Below are positions 15,307 to 23,674 of a DNA stretch of 30,819 bases, in pieces. Location: NCBI GenBank assembly GCA_045640265.1, contig JAZUES010000029.1, positions 1 through 30,819 on the forward strand, read 5' to 3'. Positions within the stretch are counted from its first letter, which is position 1. Each line of letters opens with the position of its first letter. The position numbers and the translations under genes are program-made. The notes beneath the pieces were generated by a model, which had not been told where the DNA came from, did no database searches, and saw only the letters and a list, made by a program, of their open reading frames with translations. Origin of the DNA: Solibacillus sp045640265. GTDB taxonomy: Bacteria > Bacillota > Bacilli > Bacillales_A > Planococcaceae.

Positions 15307-15323
15307 GTTTTATATTATAGAAC
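15307..15323. promoter_or_regulatory. Palindromic operator candidate, site 2 (operon B)
   Basis: GTTTTATATTATAGAAC differs from the perfect palindrome at 11200-11216 by one base. It ends 17 bases before the TTG start of the TRAP binding protein, against 15 bases at site 1. It also contains TATTAT (15313-15318). It is the likely second site of the island regulator. Confidence 0.6.
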
Positions 15324-15326
15324 AAT

Positions 15327-15333
15327 AAGGGGG
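15327..15333 (+). promoter_or_regulatory. Ribosome site supporting TTG 15341
   Basis: AAGGGGG (15327-15333) is 7 bases before TTG 15341. The next in-frame ATG (15365) would delete the positively charged n-region of the lipoprotein signal. Confidence 0.75.
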
Positions 15334-15340
15334 CAAATTT

Positions 15341-16405
15341 TTGAACAAGACAAAATGGGTGTTTATGTTAGTAGTCGCATTATTCTCGGTTATTTTAGTA
15401 GCATGTGGTGGTTCGGATAGCGGTGATGGCACAACAAAGGACTCTTCAGTTTCGGGAGATAGCGGTTCAAGTAGTTCTACAGGGGAGAAGAAAACACTTC
15501 GAATTAGCTTAGGGTTAAATGATAAGACGCCACTGTACCAAAGTTCTGTGAAATTTAAAGAATTAGTAGAATCAAAGACAGATAGTTTAGAAGTGGAAGT
15601 ATTCCATTCAGGTACCATTGCGGATGATCGTTCTGCGATTGAAATGTTGCAATTTGGCACTTTAGACATTACGATTCCTTCAACTTCACCGTTTACTACA
15701 TTCGTACCTGAGTATGGGGTGTTTGACTTACCATTCACAATTACAAGTGCAGAGCAGGCAGATGCTATTTTACAAGGTGAATTTGGTGACAAAATCGCTG
15801 CTTTAGCTGAATCTCAAGGTATGTTGCAGCTTGCATGGTGGGAAAACGGTTTCCGTAATCTGACTAACAGTAAAAAAGCTGTAGAGAAACTTGAGGATTT
15901 AAAAGGTCTGAAAATTCGTACTATGGAAAACGAAATCCATTTAGCGGCATGGAAAGCATTAGGTGCTAATCCTACTCCAATGGCATTTACAGAATTATTT
16001 ACTGCAATGCAACAAAAAACAATTGATGGGCAAGAGAATCCTTATCCAACAATTTATTTAGAAAAATATCCAGAAGTACAAACATATTTATCAGAGACTA
16101 ACCAAATTTATACACCGTTCATTTTTTTAATTAGTCAAAAAACTTGGAACAAACTTTCTGAAGAAGAACGTGAAATTATAAAAGCAGCAGCAATTGAAGC
16201 TGGTGAACATAACCGTGCACTTTCTCGTGAAACAGCTGCATCAGCTTTAGAAGAGCTGAAAAAAGAAATGCAATATACAAAGCTTAGCGATGAAGAACTT
16301 AAGAGATTTAAAGAAGCGGTTGCACCAGTAATTGAACAGTACAAATCTATGATTGGTGAAGATATTGTTAATGAATTTTTAAGCGAAATAGAAAAAAATT
16401 TATGA
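15341..16405 (+). CDS. TRAP transporter substrate-binding lipoprotein (DctP family)
   Basis: This is the extracytoplasmic receptor of a tripartite ATP-independent periplasmic-type importer, tethered to the membrane. The signal MNKTKWVFMLVVALF leads to the lipobox LVAC (C22), followed by a Ser/Gly-rich linker. DctP features include the LEVEVFHSGTIADDRSAIEM segment, LKIRTMEN (ligand carboxylate-binding Arg) and AMQQKTIDGQENP. It has 354 residues and uses a TTG start. Most DctP proteins bind carboxylates such as sugar acids; the downstream dehydratase and aldolase genes favour an aldonate. It is the first gene of operon B. Confidence 0.94.
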   Translation: MNKTKWVFMLVVALFSVILVACGGSDSGDGTTKDSSVSGDSGSSSSTGEKKTLRISLGLNDKTPLYQSSVKFKELVESKTDSLEVEVFHSGTIADDRSAIEMLQFGTLDITIPSTSPFTTFVPEYGVFDLPFTITSAEQADAILQGEFGDKIAALAESQGMLQLAWWENGFRNLTNSKKAVEKLEDLKGLKIRTMENEIHLAAWKALGANPTPMAFTELFTAMQQKTIDGQENPYPTIYLEKYPEVQTYLSETNQIYTPFIFLISQKTWNKLSEEEREIIKAAAIEAGEHNRALSRETAASALEELKKEMQYTKLSDEELKRFKEAVAPVIEQYKSMIGEDIVNEFLSEIEKNL

Positions 16406-16416
16406 TTTAAATTAAA

Positions 16417-16443
16417 GGGCGGGTAATGCATGTTACTCGCCTT
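16417..16443 (+). other. Stem-loop between TRAP binding protein and small permease genes
   Basis: GGCGGGTAA (16418-16426) pairs with TTACTCGCC (16433-16441) with one G-U pair and a 6-base loop; outer G-U and A-T pairs extend it. A T/A mix but no U-run follows. It begins 12 bases after the dctP stop and probably limits read-through or protects the binding-protein message. Confidence 0.6.
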
Positions 16444-16473
16444 ATTTAAAAAAGTGCAAAAGGGGTGTAATAA

Positions 16474-16986
16474 ATGCCAGTTATTAAATGGCTTGATGAG
16501 AACGTGGAAAAAGTTATTTTAGTAGCGCTACTTGCATTAATGAGTGTCGTAATCATATTACAAGTTTTTATGCGCTATGTTATGCAAGCCTCGTTAAGCT
16601 GGTCAGAAGAATTAGCACGTTTTTGTTTTGTATGGCTTATTTATATTGGAATTAGTTATGGGGTTAAAAAGGCGAAGCATATTCGTGTAGAAGCGTTGTT
16701 ATCTGTCTTTAAAAGAAAAGGTAAGTACATAATTAATATGCTTGCTTATTTACTATTTTTATTCTTCGCCGTTTATGCAGTCTATTATGGCTTCTCTATT
16801 TATAGCGCAATTAAAGGTACAGGACAATCAGCGCCTTCTTTAGGGGTTTCAATGTCCATTATGTATCTTGGTATGCCAATTGGTATGACATTAACGTGTA
16901 TCCGACTCATTCAGCGTATGGGTTTAGAGACGAAAGCCTTTAAAAATAACGAAGAAATTGTAGATAACGGAATTCCTAAGATGTAA
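16474..16986 (+). CDS. TRAP transporter small permease (DctQ family)
   Basis: This is a 170-residue protein with four predicted membrane helices. The typical DctQ motif SLSWSEELARFCFVWLIYIG spans helices 1-2, followed by GVKKAKHIRV and later GMPIGMTLTCIRLI. It forms the membrane complex with the large permease. The start at ATG 16474 follows AAGGGGTG. The large-subunit gene begins 11 bases after its stop. Confidence 0.93.
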   Translation: MPVIKWLDENVEKVILVALLALMSVVIILQVFMRYVMQASLSWSEELARFCFVWLIYIGISYGVKKAKHIRVEALLSVFKRKGKYIINMLAYLLFLFFAVYAVYYGFSIYSAIKGTGQSAPSLGVSMSIMYLGMPIGMTLTCIRLIQRMGLETKAFKNNEEIVDNGIPKM

Positions 16987-16997
16987 GGGGGAGCACT

Positions 16998-18263
16998 ATG
17001 GGTATAACGATATTTGTCACATTTGCAATTTTACTAGTGTTAACAGTGCCTATTGGGATTGCTCTAGGGTTATCCGCGATGATTGCATTAATGCTAGATG
17101 GTTCTATTCCGCTAGAATTCATTATGAAAGAGTTGACGACATCTGCTAACTCATTCCCATTATTAGCGATTCCTTTCTTCATTTTAGCAGGTGAAATCAT
17201 GGGGAAAGGCGGCATTTCTAAACGCCTTATTGCTGTAGCTGAGTCACTAGTTGGATCTGTTACAGGAGGATTAGCGTTAACCTCTATTGTCACATGTATG
17301 TTTTTCGCAGCTATTTCAGGTTCTGGTCCTGCTACGGTAGCAGCTGTAGGTGGGATTATGATTCCTGCAATGGTGAAAAAGGGGTATGATGTTAGGTTTG
17401 CAACGGCAGTAGTCGCATCAGCAGGTTCTATCGGTGTTATTATTCCGCCATCAATTCCAATGGTTATGTACGGGGTATCAGGTAGCGTATCCATTGGAGA
17501 TATGTTCTTAGCGGGTATCATTCCTGGAGTTTTAGTTGGTGTTGGATTGATGTTTTACGCTTACTATTATGCTAAAAAAGCAGGTTACAAGGGGAACAAT
17601 CAAAAGATATCTCTTACTAACATCTTAAAACAAGTTTGGTTAGCAAAATGGTCTTTATTAATTCCAGTCATTATTTTAGGTGGGATTTACGGTAGTATTT
17701 TTACGCCAACAGAGGCAGCTGCTGTAGCTGTATTTGTTGGATTTATCATCGGAACATTCGTTTATCGCGAATTGAAATGGAAAGATTTAGGGAGTGTATT
17801 TGCGGATTCGGCATTAATGACAGCTACTATTTTAATCATTGTTGGATCTGCAACAGGATTCGGTAAGTTGTTAGCAATGGAGCAAATTCCAAATAAAATT
17901 GCTGAGTCAATTTTAGGTGTTTCGACAGATAAAACAATCATTATTTTATTAATCATTGTGCTGCTACTAATTGTTGGCTGCTTCATGGATACAATTGCGG
18001 CAATTATCATTTTAACACCAATTTTATTACCAATCGCGATTCAAGTTGGCTATGATCCAGTTCACTTCGGGATCATTATGATTGTTGCATTAGCAATAGG
18101 CTTCATTACACCACCAGTAGGTGTAAACCTTTTTGTGGGGTCTAGTTTGTCAGGTGTTAGTCTAGAGGCATTATCGAAGGCGATTATTCCGTTCATTATA
18201 GTAATGGTGATTGTTCTGTTAGTTATTACCTTTATTCCAATATTATCTTTAGTATTTGTGTAA
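16998..18263 (+). CDS. TRAP transporter large permease (DctM family)
   Basis: This is the sodium- or proton-driven transport subunit, 421 residues with about twelve hydrophobic segments. Family markers are PLLAIPFFILAGEIMGKGGI, the conserved SGSGPATVAAVG, IGVIIPPSIPMV in the first half and ITPPVGVNLFVG in the second. The start at ATG 16998 follows AAGGGGGAGC. The length is normal. It is followed after 22 bases by the dehydratase, linking uptake with the first catabolic step. Confidence 0.95.
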   Translation: MGITIFVTFAILLVLTVPIGIALGLSAMIALMLDGSIPLEFIMKELTTSANSFPLLAIPFFILAGEIMGKGGISKRLIAVAESLVGSVTGGLALTSIVTCMFFAAISGSGPATVAAVGGIMIPAMVKKGYDVRFATAVVASAGSIGVIIPPSIPMVMYGVSGSVSIGDMFLAGIIPGVLVGVGLMFYAYYYAKKAGYKGNNQKISLTNILKQVWLAKWSLLIPVIILGGIYGSIFTPTEAAAVAVFVGFIIGTFVYRELKWKDLGSVFADSALMTATILIIVGSATGFGKLLAMEQIPNKIAESILGVSTDKTIIILLIIVLLLIVGCFMDTIAAIIILTPILLPIAIQVGYDPVHFGIIMIVALAIGFITPPVGVNLFVGSSLSGVSLEALSKAIIPFIIVMVIVLLVITFIPILSLVFV

Positions 18264-18285
18264 AACAATTTTAGGGGGACTTTAG

Positions 18286-20466
18286 ATGGTTGTATTTCCG
18301 TTAATCGAACATGGTGTCAATCCTTATTCAATAAATGTACAAGGAAAAGCAAATGAACCAATAACAGTTGCTGGTTTATTAGATAATGCAAAAAAGATTT
18401 TAGGACCTCAATATGAAGGTGACGAGCCAGACTGGACACTAGAGGAAATTGTAGTGCGTTTAGAAAGAAATGCACCACGTATTGCGATTATTGGCGGTTC
18501 GGCCGATCATCCTGCGCACATCATGGACTATATGACTTCTTCTAGAGCAGCGATTCGTATTTGGCAAAATGGCGGTGTTCCATTTTACTTCTCGACACCA
18601 GTTATGTGTGACGGGACTGCACAATCAAATCAAGGTATGAGCTATTCATTGCAAAGCCGTAATGCAGTGGCGCAAATGATTGTTAATCAGCTAGAAGCTC
18701 ACAGTTATCATGGTGCTTTCGTTATTCAAGGCTGTGACAAGCAACCATTAGGTGTTGTGAGTGGACTCGCACATTTGGATCGACTACGAAAGTCGCGCGG
18801 AGATGCACCGTTCTTTGCAACATTTGCGCCTGCACATGTGTTAAAGGGGGGGACAATTCCAGAAGATGTTATCGTTCGTCTCAATGAAATGTATGACAAG
18901 GCAGTGGCTATGGGATACGAGGAAATTGGCGATGACTTAAAAGATACGATGAGTTATATTTTGCAATGCTCGTCGAATACATCATTTCAAGGGGTATTTG
19001 AGCGTGCACTGGAGAAAAATATTATTTCCAAAGAGGAGCATAAGTATTTAGAGATGCGCCTTGCAGCTGCAACGTGCGATCCACAAGGCGGCGTGTGTGC
19101 ATTTAACGGTACAGGTAATAGTTCACGTCATTTAGTGGCAGGTTTAGGCTTAGTACACCCTGCATTAGAGCTACTTACCTTACCACCAAACCAACAACAG
19201 GTGAATGCGGCGATTGATGCGTTAGCAGGAATGATTAATAAACCAGAGTTCGGTGTAGAGGCAATAATGTGCACCAATATTCGTAATGCTGTAAGAATTC
19301 ATAGTGCTTCAGGCGGCTCTACAAACTTAATGCTCCATATGGTGGCTGCAATGATTTATGGAGGGTATGAATTCTCTTTATTCGATGTAGAGGAAATTTT
19401 AAATATCCAACCAATACCAGATTTATTTAACTATTCATTAACAGAGGGACGCGATATTTTTTCACTAGCCACACAGTGCTGTAGTGGTGATTCACGTGGT
19501 ATGGAGACACTTTATTATGAGCTACTGCAAAATGGCATTAACATGGATGCTCATGCATTAACTGTTACTGGGACGACGTGGGCAGAGCGCTTAAACTACT
19601 CGGATAACCTTCCAGCATCAAATGTGGCAAATAACCAGGTCATCTTAAGTCAACCAAGAAGATCGTTTAGTGGTGTTGATATTTTACGTGGTAACTTCTT
19701 CGAAAGTGCAGTCGTAAAAATTAGTGGGATGCCTACGTCACAGCTCAATCAATTTGATGACAAAATGGCATTTGTATTATTTTTCGACAATGAAGATGAA
19801 GCCAATATGCAACTTTTGGATTCGGAATTATTGAATAATTTGAAGGCGGAAGAAGTATATTCACACGAAAATATTTTAAAGAGCATTGCATATAATGCGC
19901 CAGATTCATATAGCGAATACGCCGAGTTATCGTATGACGCATTATTTGATGTAGTGGTTAATAAAGGGATTTTAAAAATTGCTATTATTATTGCTGGTCA
20001 AGGTCCAGAGTCCTTTGGGATGCCGGAAATGTTTACGCCAATGCAACATATTAATGCCAACCGTCAGCTAAAACGTATTTGTACGATTATTAGTGATGGT
20101 CGTTATTCAGGCGTAACATATGGTGCAGCAATTGGACACATGACACCAGAGGCAATGAATGGTGGCGGTATTGGCTACTTAAAAACGGGTGATATTTTAC
20201 ACCTCCAACTTCGTAAAAAACGTATTGATTTGTTAGATCAATTACAAGAGGTTGTTACGTATAAGGAAAACCTATTTGAAGATTTGGATCGTAAAGAAGT
20301 ATTTGAAACACGCTTAGAAAAAATGAAAAAGCGTCAAAAGCTTGTTGCGGCAGTAAATCGAATGGTTGGGCATACGGATGCTTCAAAGGGTGTTGTACCA
20401 GTTCAAGTGTATGAAGAAGCGACTGAAAATTATAAGTTGTTCTATAAAGTAAAAGACCCAGTATAA
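18286..20466 (+). CDS. Sugar-acid dehydratase of the IlvD/Edd family (YjhG/YagF-like)
   Basis: This Fe-S dehydratase is expected to convert an aldonate to its 2-keto-3-deoxy acid. It has 726 residues, longer than the usual 570-660 of IlvD/Edd enzymes. Likely cluster ligands are C108 in PVMCDGTAQ, C150 in IQGCDKQ and C271 in QGGVCAFNGTGNSS; the CDK triad and SDGRYSGVTYGAAIGH near residue 605 are family signatures. At the position where arabinonate-type enzymes carry a Cys (pattern PCN/PCH), this protein has A77 (DHPAH). As I recall, that is the YjhG arrangement, in which the CDG cysteine substitutes. A xylonate-like pentonate or a hexonate is the likely substrate. It is the fourth gene of operon B. 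Confidence 0.85.
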   Translation: MVVFPLIEHGVNPYSINVQGKANEPITVAGLLDNAKKILGPQYEGDEPDWTLEEIVVRLERNAPRIAIIGGSADHPAHIMDYMTSSRAAIRIWQNGGVPFYFSTPVMCDGTAQSNQGMSYSLQSRNAVAQMIVNQLEAHSYHGAFVIQGCDKQPLGVVSGLAHLDRLRKSRGDAPFFATFAPAHVLKGGTIPEDVIVRLNEMYDKAVAMGYEEIGDDLKDTMSYILQCSSNTSFQGVFERALEKNIISKEEHKYLEMRLAAATCDPQGGVCAFNGTGNSSRHLVAGLGLVHPALELLTLPPNQQQVNAAIDALAGMINKPEFGVEAIMCTNIRNAVRIHSASGGSTNLMLHMVAAMIYGGYEFSLFDVEEILNIQPIPDLFNYSLTEGRDIFSLATQCCSGDSRGMETLYYELLQNGINMDAHALTVTGTTWAERLNYSDNLPASNVANNQVILSQPRRSFSGVDILRGNFFESAVVKISGMPTSQLNQFDDKMAFVLFFDNEDEANMQLLDSELLNNLKAEEVYSHENILKSIAYNAPDSYSEYAELSYDALFDVVVNKGILKIAIIIAGQGPESFGMPEMFTPMQHINANRQLKRICTIISDGRYSGVTYGAAIGHMTPEAMNGGGIGYLKTGDILHLQLRKKRIDLLDQLQEVVTYKENLFEDLDRKEVFETRLEKMKKRQKLVAAVNRMVGHTDASKGVVPVQVYEEATENYKLFYKVKDPV

Positions 20467-20491
20467 ATAGAAGATAGCCTAAAAAACAAGA

Positions 20492-20516
20492 GTTCCTTCT
20501 ATTTAAAAGAATGAAC
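20492..20516. repeat. 25-base imperfect inverted repeat before the IclR gene
   Basis: The outer arms GTTC/GAAC and inner TTCT/AGAA pair, giving 10 matches of 12 around a central base. It lies between the dehydratase stop and the iclR-type start. It could be a weak mRNA hairpin or a degenerate autoregulatory site; it shares GTTC and GAAC ends with operator site 2. Confidence 0.3.
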
Positions 20517-20535
20517 AATTGAGAGAAGGTTTTTA

Positions 20536-21297
20536 ATGACAATCATTCAATCGGTAGCGAGAGCTCTACAAATTTTGGAGTTATTTGATGAATCACAGCA
20601 AAGTCTTAGTATTAAGGAAATTAGCACTAAACTAGATTTAAATAAGAGTACCGTGCATTCGCTGTTAAAAACTTTAAAGGAATACGGCTATGTTGTTCAA
20701 AATGAGGATACGGCTGATTATTTACTTGGGTGGAAATTGTATGAGCGCGGCAATATGCTCGTAAGTCAATTAGATATAAAATCCGTTGCGGCCAAGCATT
20801 TAAAGAAGCTCAACAGTATTGTTAATGAAACTGTTCATCTTGTTATTTTAGTAGGAAAACAAGCATTATATATTGATAAAATTAATGGCAATAATTCACT
20901 TGTTATTTATTCAAAAATCGGTAAAACCGTGAATTTGCATTCCAGTGCAGTAGGGAAGGTATTAACAGCCTTTTTGCCAAATGAAAAGTTCAACCAGCTA
21001 TTTAATCAGTACAAATTTCAACAGTTCACGAAAAATACGATTATGGATAAAGAGATTCTAATGCAGGAGCTAGAGGCTGTAAGAGAACGTGGATATGGCT
21101 ATGATAATGAAGAAAATGAAGTAGGGATTATTTGTGTGGCGATGCCTATCTACGACTATACACAGCAAGTTATTGCAGCCGTCAGTGTATCTACACCAAA
21201 AATAAAGTTCTCAAAACAAAAAGAAAAACTCGTTATAAAAAACCTAACACATTGTGCAGAAGAAATTTCGAACGAGTTAGGCTATTTACGAGGATAA
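20536..21297 (+). CDS. IclR-family transcriptional regulator
   Basis: This is a DNA-binding regulator of 253 residues. The N-terminal winged helix-turn-helix (about 1-65) contains VARALQILELFDE, LSIKEISTKLDLNKSTVHSL and LKEYGYV. The C-terminal IclR effector domain contains NLHSSAVGKVLTAFLP and the closing ERGYGYDNEENEVGIICVAM. IclR proteins near sugar-acid genes (KdgR type) usually sense 2-keto-3-deoxy acids. It is embedded within operon B, so it would be autoregulated. The palindromes at 11200 and 15307 are its best candidate targets; activator or repressor action is not decided. Confidence 0.93.
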   Translation: MTIIQSVARALQILELFDESQQSLSIKEISTKLDLNKSTVHSLLKTLKEYGYVVQNEDTADYLLGWKLYERGNMLVSQLDIKSVAAKHLKKLNSIVNETVHLVILVGKQALYIDKINGNNSLVIYSKIGKTVNLHSSAVGKVLTAFLPNEKFNQLFNQYKFQQFTKNTIMDKEILMQELEAVRERGYGYDNEENEVGIICVAMPIYDYTQQVIAAVSVSTPKIKFSKQKEKLVIKNLTHCAEEISNELGYLRG

Positions 21298-21313
21298 GAA
21301 TGGAGAGTCAATA

Positions 21314-22186
21314 ATGAAATTTATACGTTATGACAAAAATGAAGCGATTCAAGCTGCATTAGTTACAGGTGAAGAAAAGGTGTACCCAATTCCGGTAACG
21401 AATTATGTGGAATTTTATTACGACCTGAAAAATAGCAACCGTAGTGCACAGCAATACATTCAAGAACTTGGAATTGAGCCTTTAGCTGAAGATATTAACA
21501 GCCTGAACCTTACATTGCCAATCGTGCCAGATGAGGTTTGGGCATCAGGTGTAACATATTTAAAAAGTCGAGAAGCACGTAACTACGAAGCAACAAGAGG
21601 ACAAGAAACACAGCAAGAGACGTTTTATGACAAGGTGTATGATGCTGAACGCCCAGAAATCTTTATGAAGGCAACTGCACGCCGAACTGTTGGTCCACAA
21701 GACGCCGTATTTATCCGTAATGATTCGCAATGGCAAATTCCGGAGCCGGAGCTTACATTAATTGTCGGAGAGGGCGAGGAAATTATCGGCTATACACTTG
21801 GTAATGATATGAGCTGTCGTGATATCGAAGGCGAAAATCCACTTTACTTACCGCAAGCAAAAGTATGGAAAAAATCATGTTCGATTGGTCCAGCTATTTT
21901 ATTACCTGAAGCAATTGATGATCCGTATTCAATTGATATTAACTGCAAAATTTACCGTAATGAACAAGTGATGTTTGAGGGCTCGGCCTATGTAAATCAG
22001 TTGAAGCGTAAATTAGAAGAACTTGTACACTATTTAGTTTATGAAAATGATATTTTACCTGGCACGGCTCTTATGACGGGTACGTGTGTTGTTCCAGGAA
22101 ATGATTTTACGCTTTTAAAAGGCGATAAAATCGAAATTTCAAGCAGTAAAATTGGTACATTAGTAAATTATGTAGATCAAAATTAA
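21314..22186 (+). CDS. FAH-fold protein, probable 2-keto-3-deoxypentonate dehydratase (KdaD-like)
   Basis: This 290-residue fumarylacetoacetate-hydrolase-fold protein resembles the 2-keto-3-deoxy-D-arabinonate dehydratases. Those remove water from 2-keto-3-deoxypentonate to give 2-oxoglutarate semialdehyde. The WASGVTYLKSREARNYEA segment (76-93) is the feature I associate with this subgroup. Probable divalent-metal ligands are E144 and E146 in PEPELTL and D165 in GNDMSCRDIE. The next gene encodes an aldehyde dehydrogenase, which would oxidise the semialdehyde, strongly supporting a Weimberg-type branch. The stop codon overlaps the AAGGAGG ribosome site of that gene. It is clearly distinct from the other FAH protein at 28365. 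Confidence 0.8.
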   Translation: MKFIRYDKNEAIQAALVTGEEKVYPIPVTNYVEFYYDLKNSNRSAQQYIQELGIEPLAEDINSLNLTLPIVPDEVWASGVTYLKSREARNYEATRGQETQQETFYDKVYDAERPEIFMKATARRTVGPQDAVFIRNDSQWQIPEPELTLIVGEGEEIIGYTLGNDMSCRDIEGENPLYLPQAKVWKKSCSIGPAILLPEAIDDPYSIDINCKIYRNEQVMFEGSAYVNQLKRKLEELVHYLVYENDILPGTALMTGTCVVPGNDFTLLKGDKIEISSSKIGTLVNYVDQN

Positions 22187-22198
22187 GGAGGTCTTTTT

Positions 22199-23659
22199 AT
22201 GGTACAAGTGCAAACTGAAATTTTTAAAAATTACATTAATGGTAGATGGGTAACTTCTACTTCTGGTAAATATATCGCTAGTATTAATCCCGCAAATAAA
22301 GAGATAATGGGTCAAGTTCAAAGCTCAACAGAAAAAGAAACGGAGCAGGCCATTTTAGCGGCACATGAGGCAAAGGCAGAATGGCGTAAACTCGGTCAAT
22401 TCCAACGGGGGCAATTGCTTTTTAAGGTAGCTAATATTTTGGAGGAAAATACAGAGGATATTGCCAAGACATTAACAGAGGAAATGGGGAAAACACTGCC
22501 AGAAGCAATTGGGGAGACACAGCGCGGCATTGCGATTTTACGCTACTATGCATCAGAAGGTAGCCGCAGTAACGGTGATGTGATTCCTGCATCAGATAAT
22601 GATGCTTTAATGTTTACAAAGCGCTATCCATTAGGCGTTGTAGGCGTTATAACACCATGGAACTTCCCAGTAGCAATTCCAATTTGGAAGATTGCACCTG
22701 CATTAGTGTATGGTAATACGATTGTATTTAAGCCAGCATCTGAAGCAGCAGTAACGGCGGCAAAAGTAGCTAAATGCTTTGTTGAAGCTGGATTACCAAA
22801 GGGCGTATTCAACTTTGTAACAGGTAGTGGTTCTGTTGTAGGAAATACGATTATTCAAAGTAAGCTTTTGAATGGTATTACATTCACAGGCTCTTCTTCA
22901 ACAGGTCGTATGATTGGCAAAATAGCAGGCGAAAGTAATATCAAATGTCAGCTTGAAATGGGAGGTAAAAATCCTGTCATCGTATTAAATGATGCGAACA
23001 TTCCGTCAGCGGTAGCAGCTGTATTAAGTGGTGCATTTAAATCAACAGGTCAAAAGTGTACAGCTTCAAGCCGCGTTATTGTACAGTCAGCTATTTATGA
23101 TGAATTTAAAATGTTATTACTAGAAGAGGCACAAAAAATTACAGTGGGTGACGGTTTACAGGACGGTATTTGGATGGGCCCATGCGCTAGTGAAAGTCAA
23201 TACAACACAGTATTAGATTATATCAATATCGGTAAAGAGGAGGGCGCAGAAGTAATTTTTGGTGGCCAATCGCTACAATCTGAAGCGTTACCAGGCTTTT
23301 ATGTAGAGCCGACAATTTTTGAAAATGTTACATCAAGCATGCGTCTTGCGCAAGAGGAAATTTTCGGGCCAGTTATTGCATTAATTAAAGTAGATTCTGT
23401 AGAAAAGTCCATCGATATTGCAAATGACGTAGAGTACGGCTTAAGCGCATCTATTTATACAACAAATATTGGTGCAGCTCTAAACTTTATTGAAAATATG
23501 GAGGCCGGACTAGTACGTGTTAATGCAGAAAGCGCAGGAGTAGAGTTCCAGGCACCATTTGGCGGTATGAAAAATTCTAGCTCAGGTAGTCGTGAACAAG
23601 GTGAGGCTGCGAAAGAATTTTACACAACATCGAAAACAATCTTTATTAAAAGCGAATAA
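22199..23659 (+). CDS. Aldehyde dehydrogenase, probable 2-oxoglutarate semialdehyde dehydrogenase
   Basis: This is an NAD(P)-dependent aldehyde dehydrogenase of 486 residues. Visible sites are the oxyanion Asn in TPWNFPVAIP, the cofactor-binding FTGSSSTG, general base E253 in LEMGGKNP and the catalytic cysteine C287 in GQKCTASSR. EEIFGPV and the closing FGGMKNSSSGSREQG are standard. Directly after the KdaD-like gene, the best substrate is 2-oxoglutarate semialdehyde (2,5-dioxopentanoate). Glycolaldehyde or another aldehyde from the neighbouring aldolase is an alternative. A sulfolactaldehyde role would be considered only if the sulfonate reading of the island is right. Confidence 0.93.
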   Translation: MVQVQTEIFKNYINGRWVTSTSGKYIASINPANKEIMGQVQSSTEKETEQAILAAHEAKAEWRKLGQFQRGQLLFKVANILEENTEDIAKTLTEEMGKTLPEAIGETQRGIAILRYYASEGSRSNGDVIPASDNDALMFTKRYPLGVVGVITPWNFPVAIPIWKIAPALVYGNTIVFKPASEAAVTAAKVAKCFVEAGLPKGVFNFVTGSGSVVGNTIIQSKLLNGITFTGSSSTGRMIGKIAGESNIKCQLEMGGKNPVIVLNDANIPSAVAAVLSGAFKSTGQKCTASSRVIVQSAIYDEFKMLLLEEAQKITVGDGLQDGIWMGPCASESQYNTVLDYINIGKEEGAEVIFGGQSLQSEALPGFYVEPTIFENVTSSMRLAQEEIFGPVIALIKVDSVEKSIDIANDVEYGLSASIYTTNIGAALNFIENMEAGLVRVNAESAGVEFQAPFGGMKNSSSGSREQGEAAKEFYTTSKTIFIKSE

Positions 23660-23674
23660 TTAGGGGTTGATGAG

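Noticed and set aside
15310..15792. Minus-strand 160-residue open frame
   Set aside because: It is antisense to the TRAP binding protein signal and N-terminal domain, with no promoter or ribosome site.
16976..17521. Minus-strand 181-residue open frame
   Set aside because: It is the antisense reading of a membrane protein gene; the composition is an artefact of hydrophobic codons.
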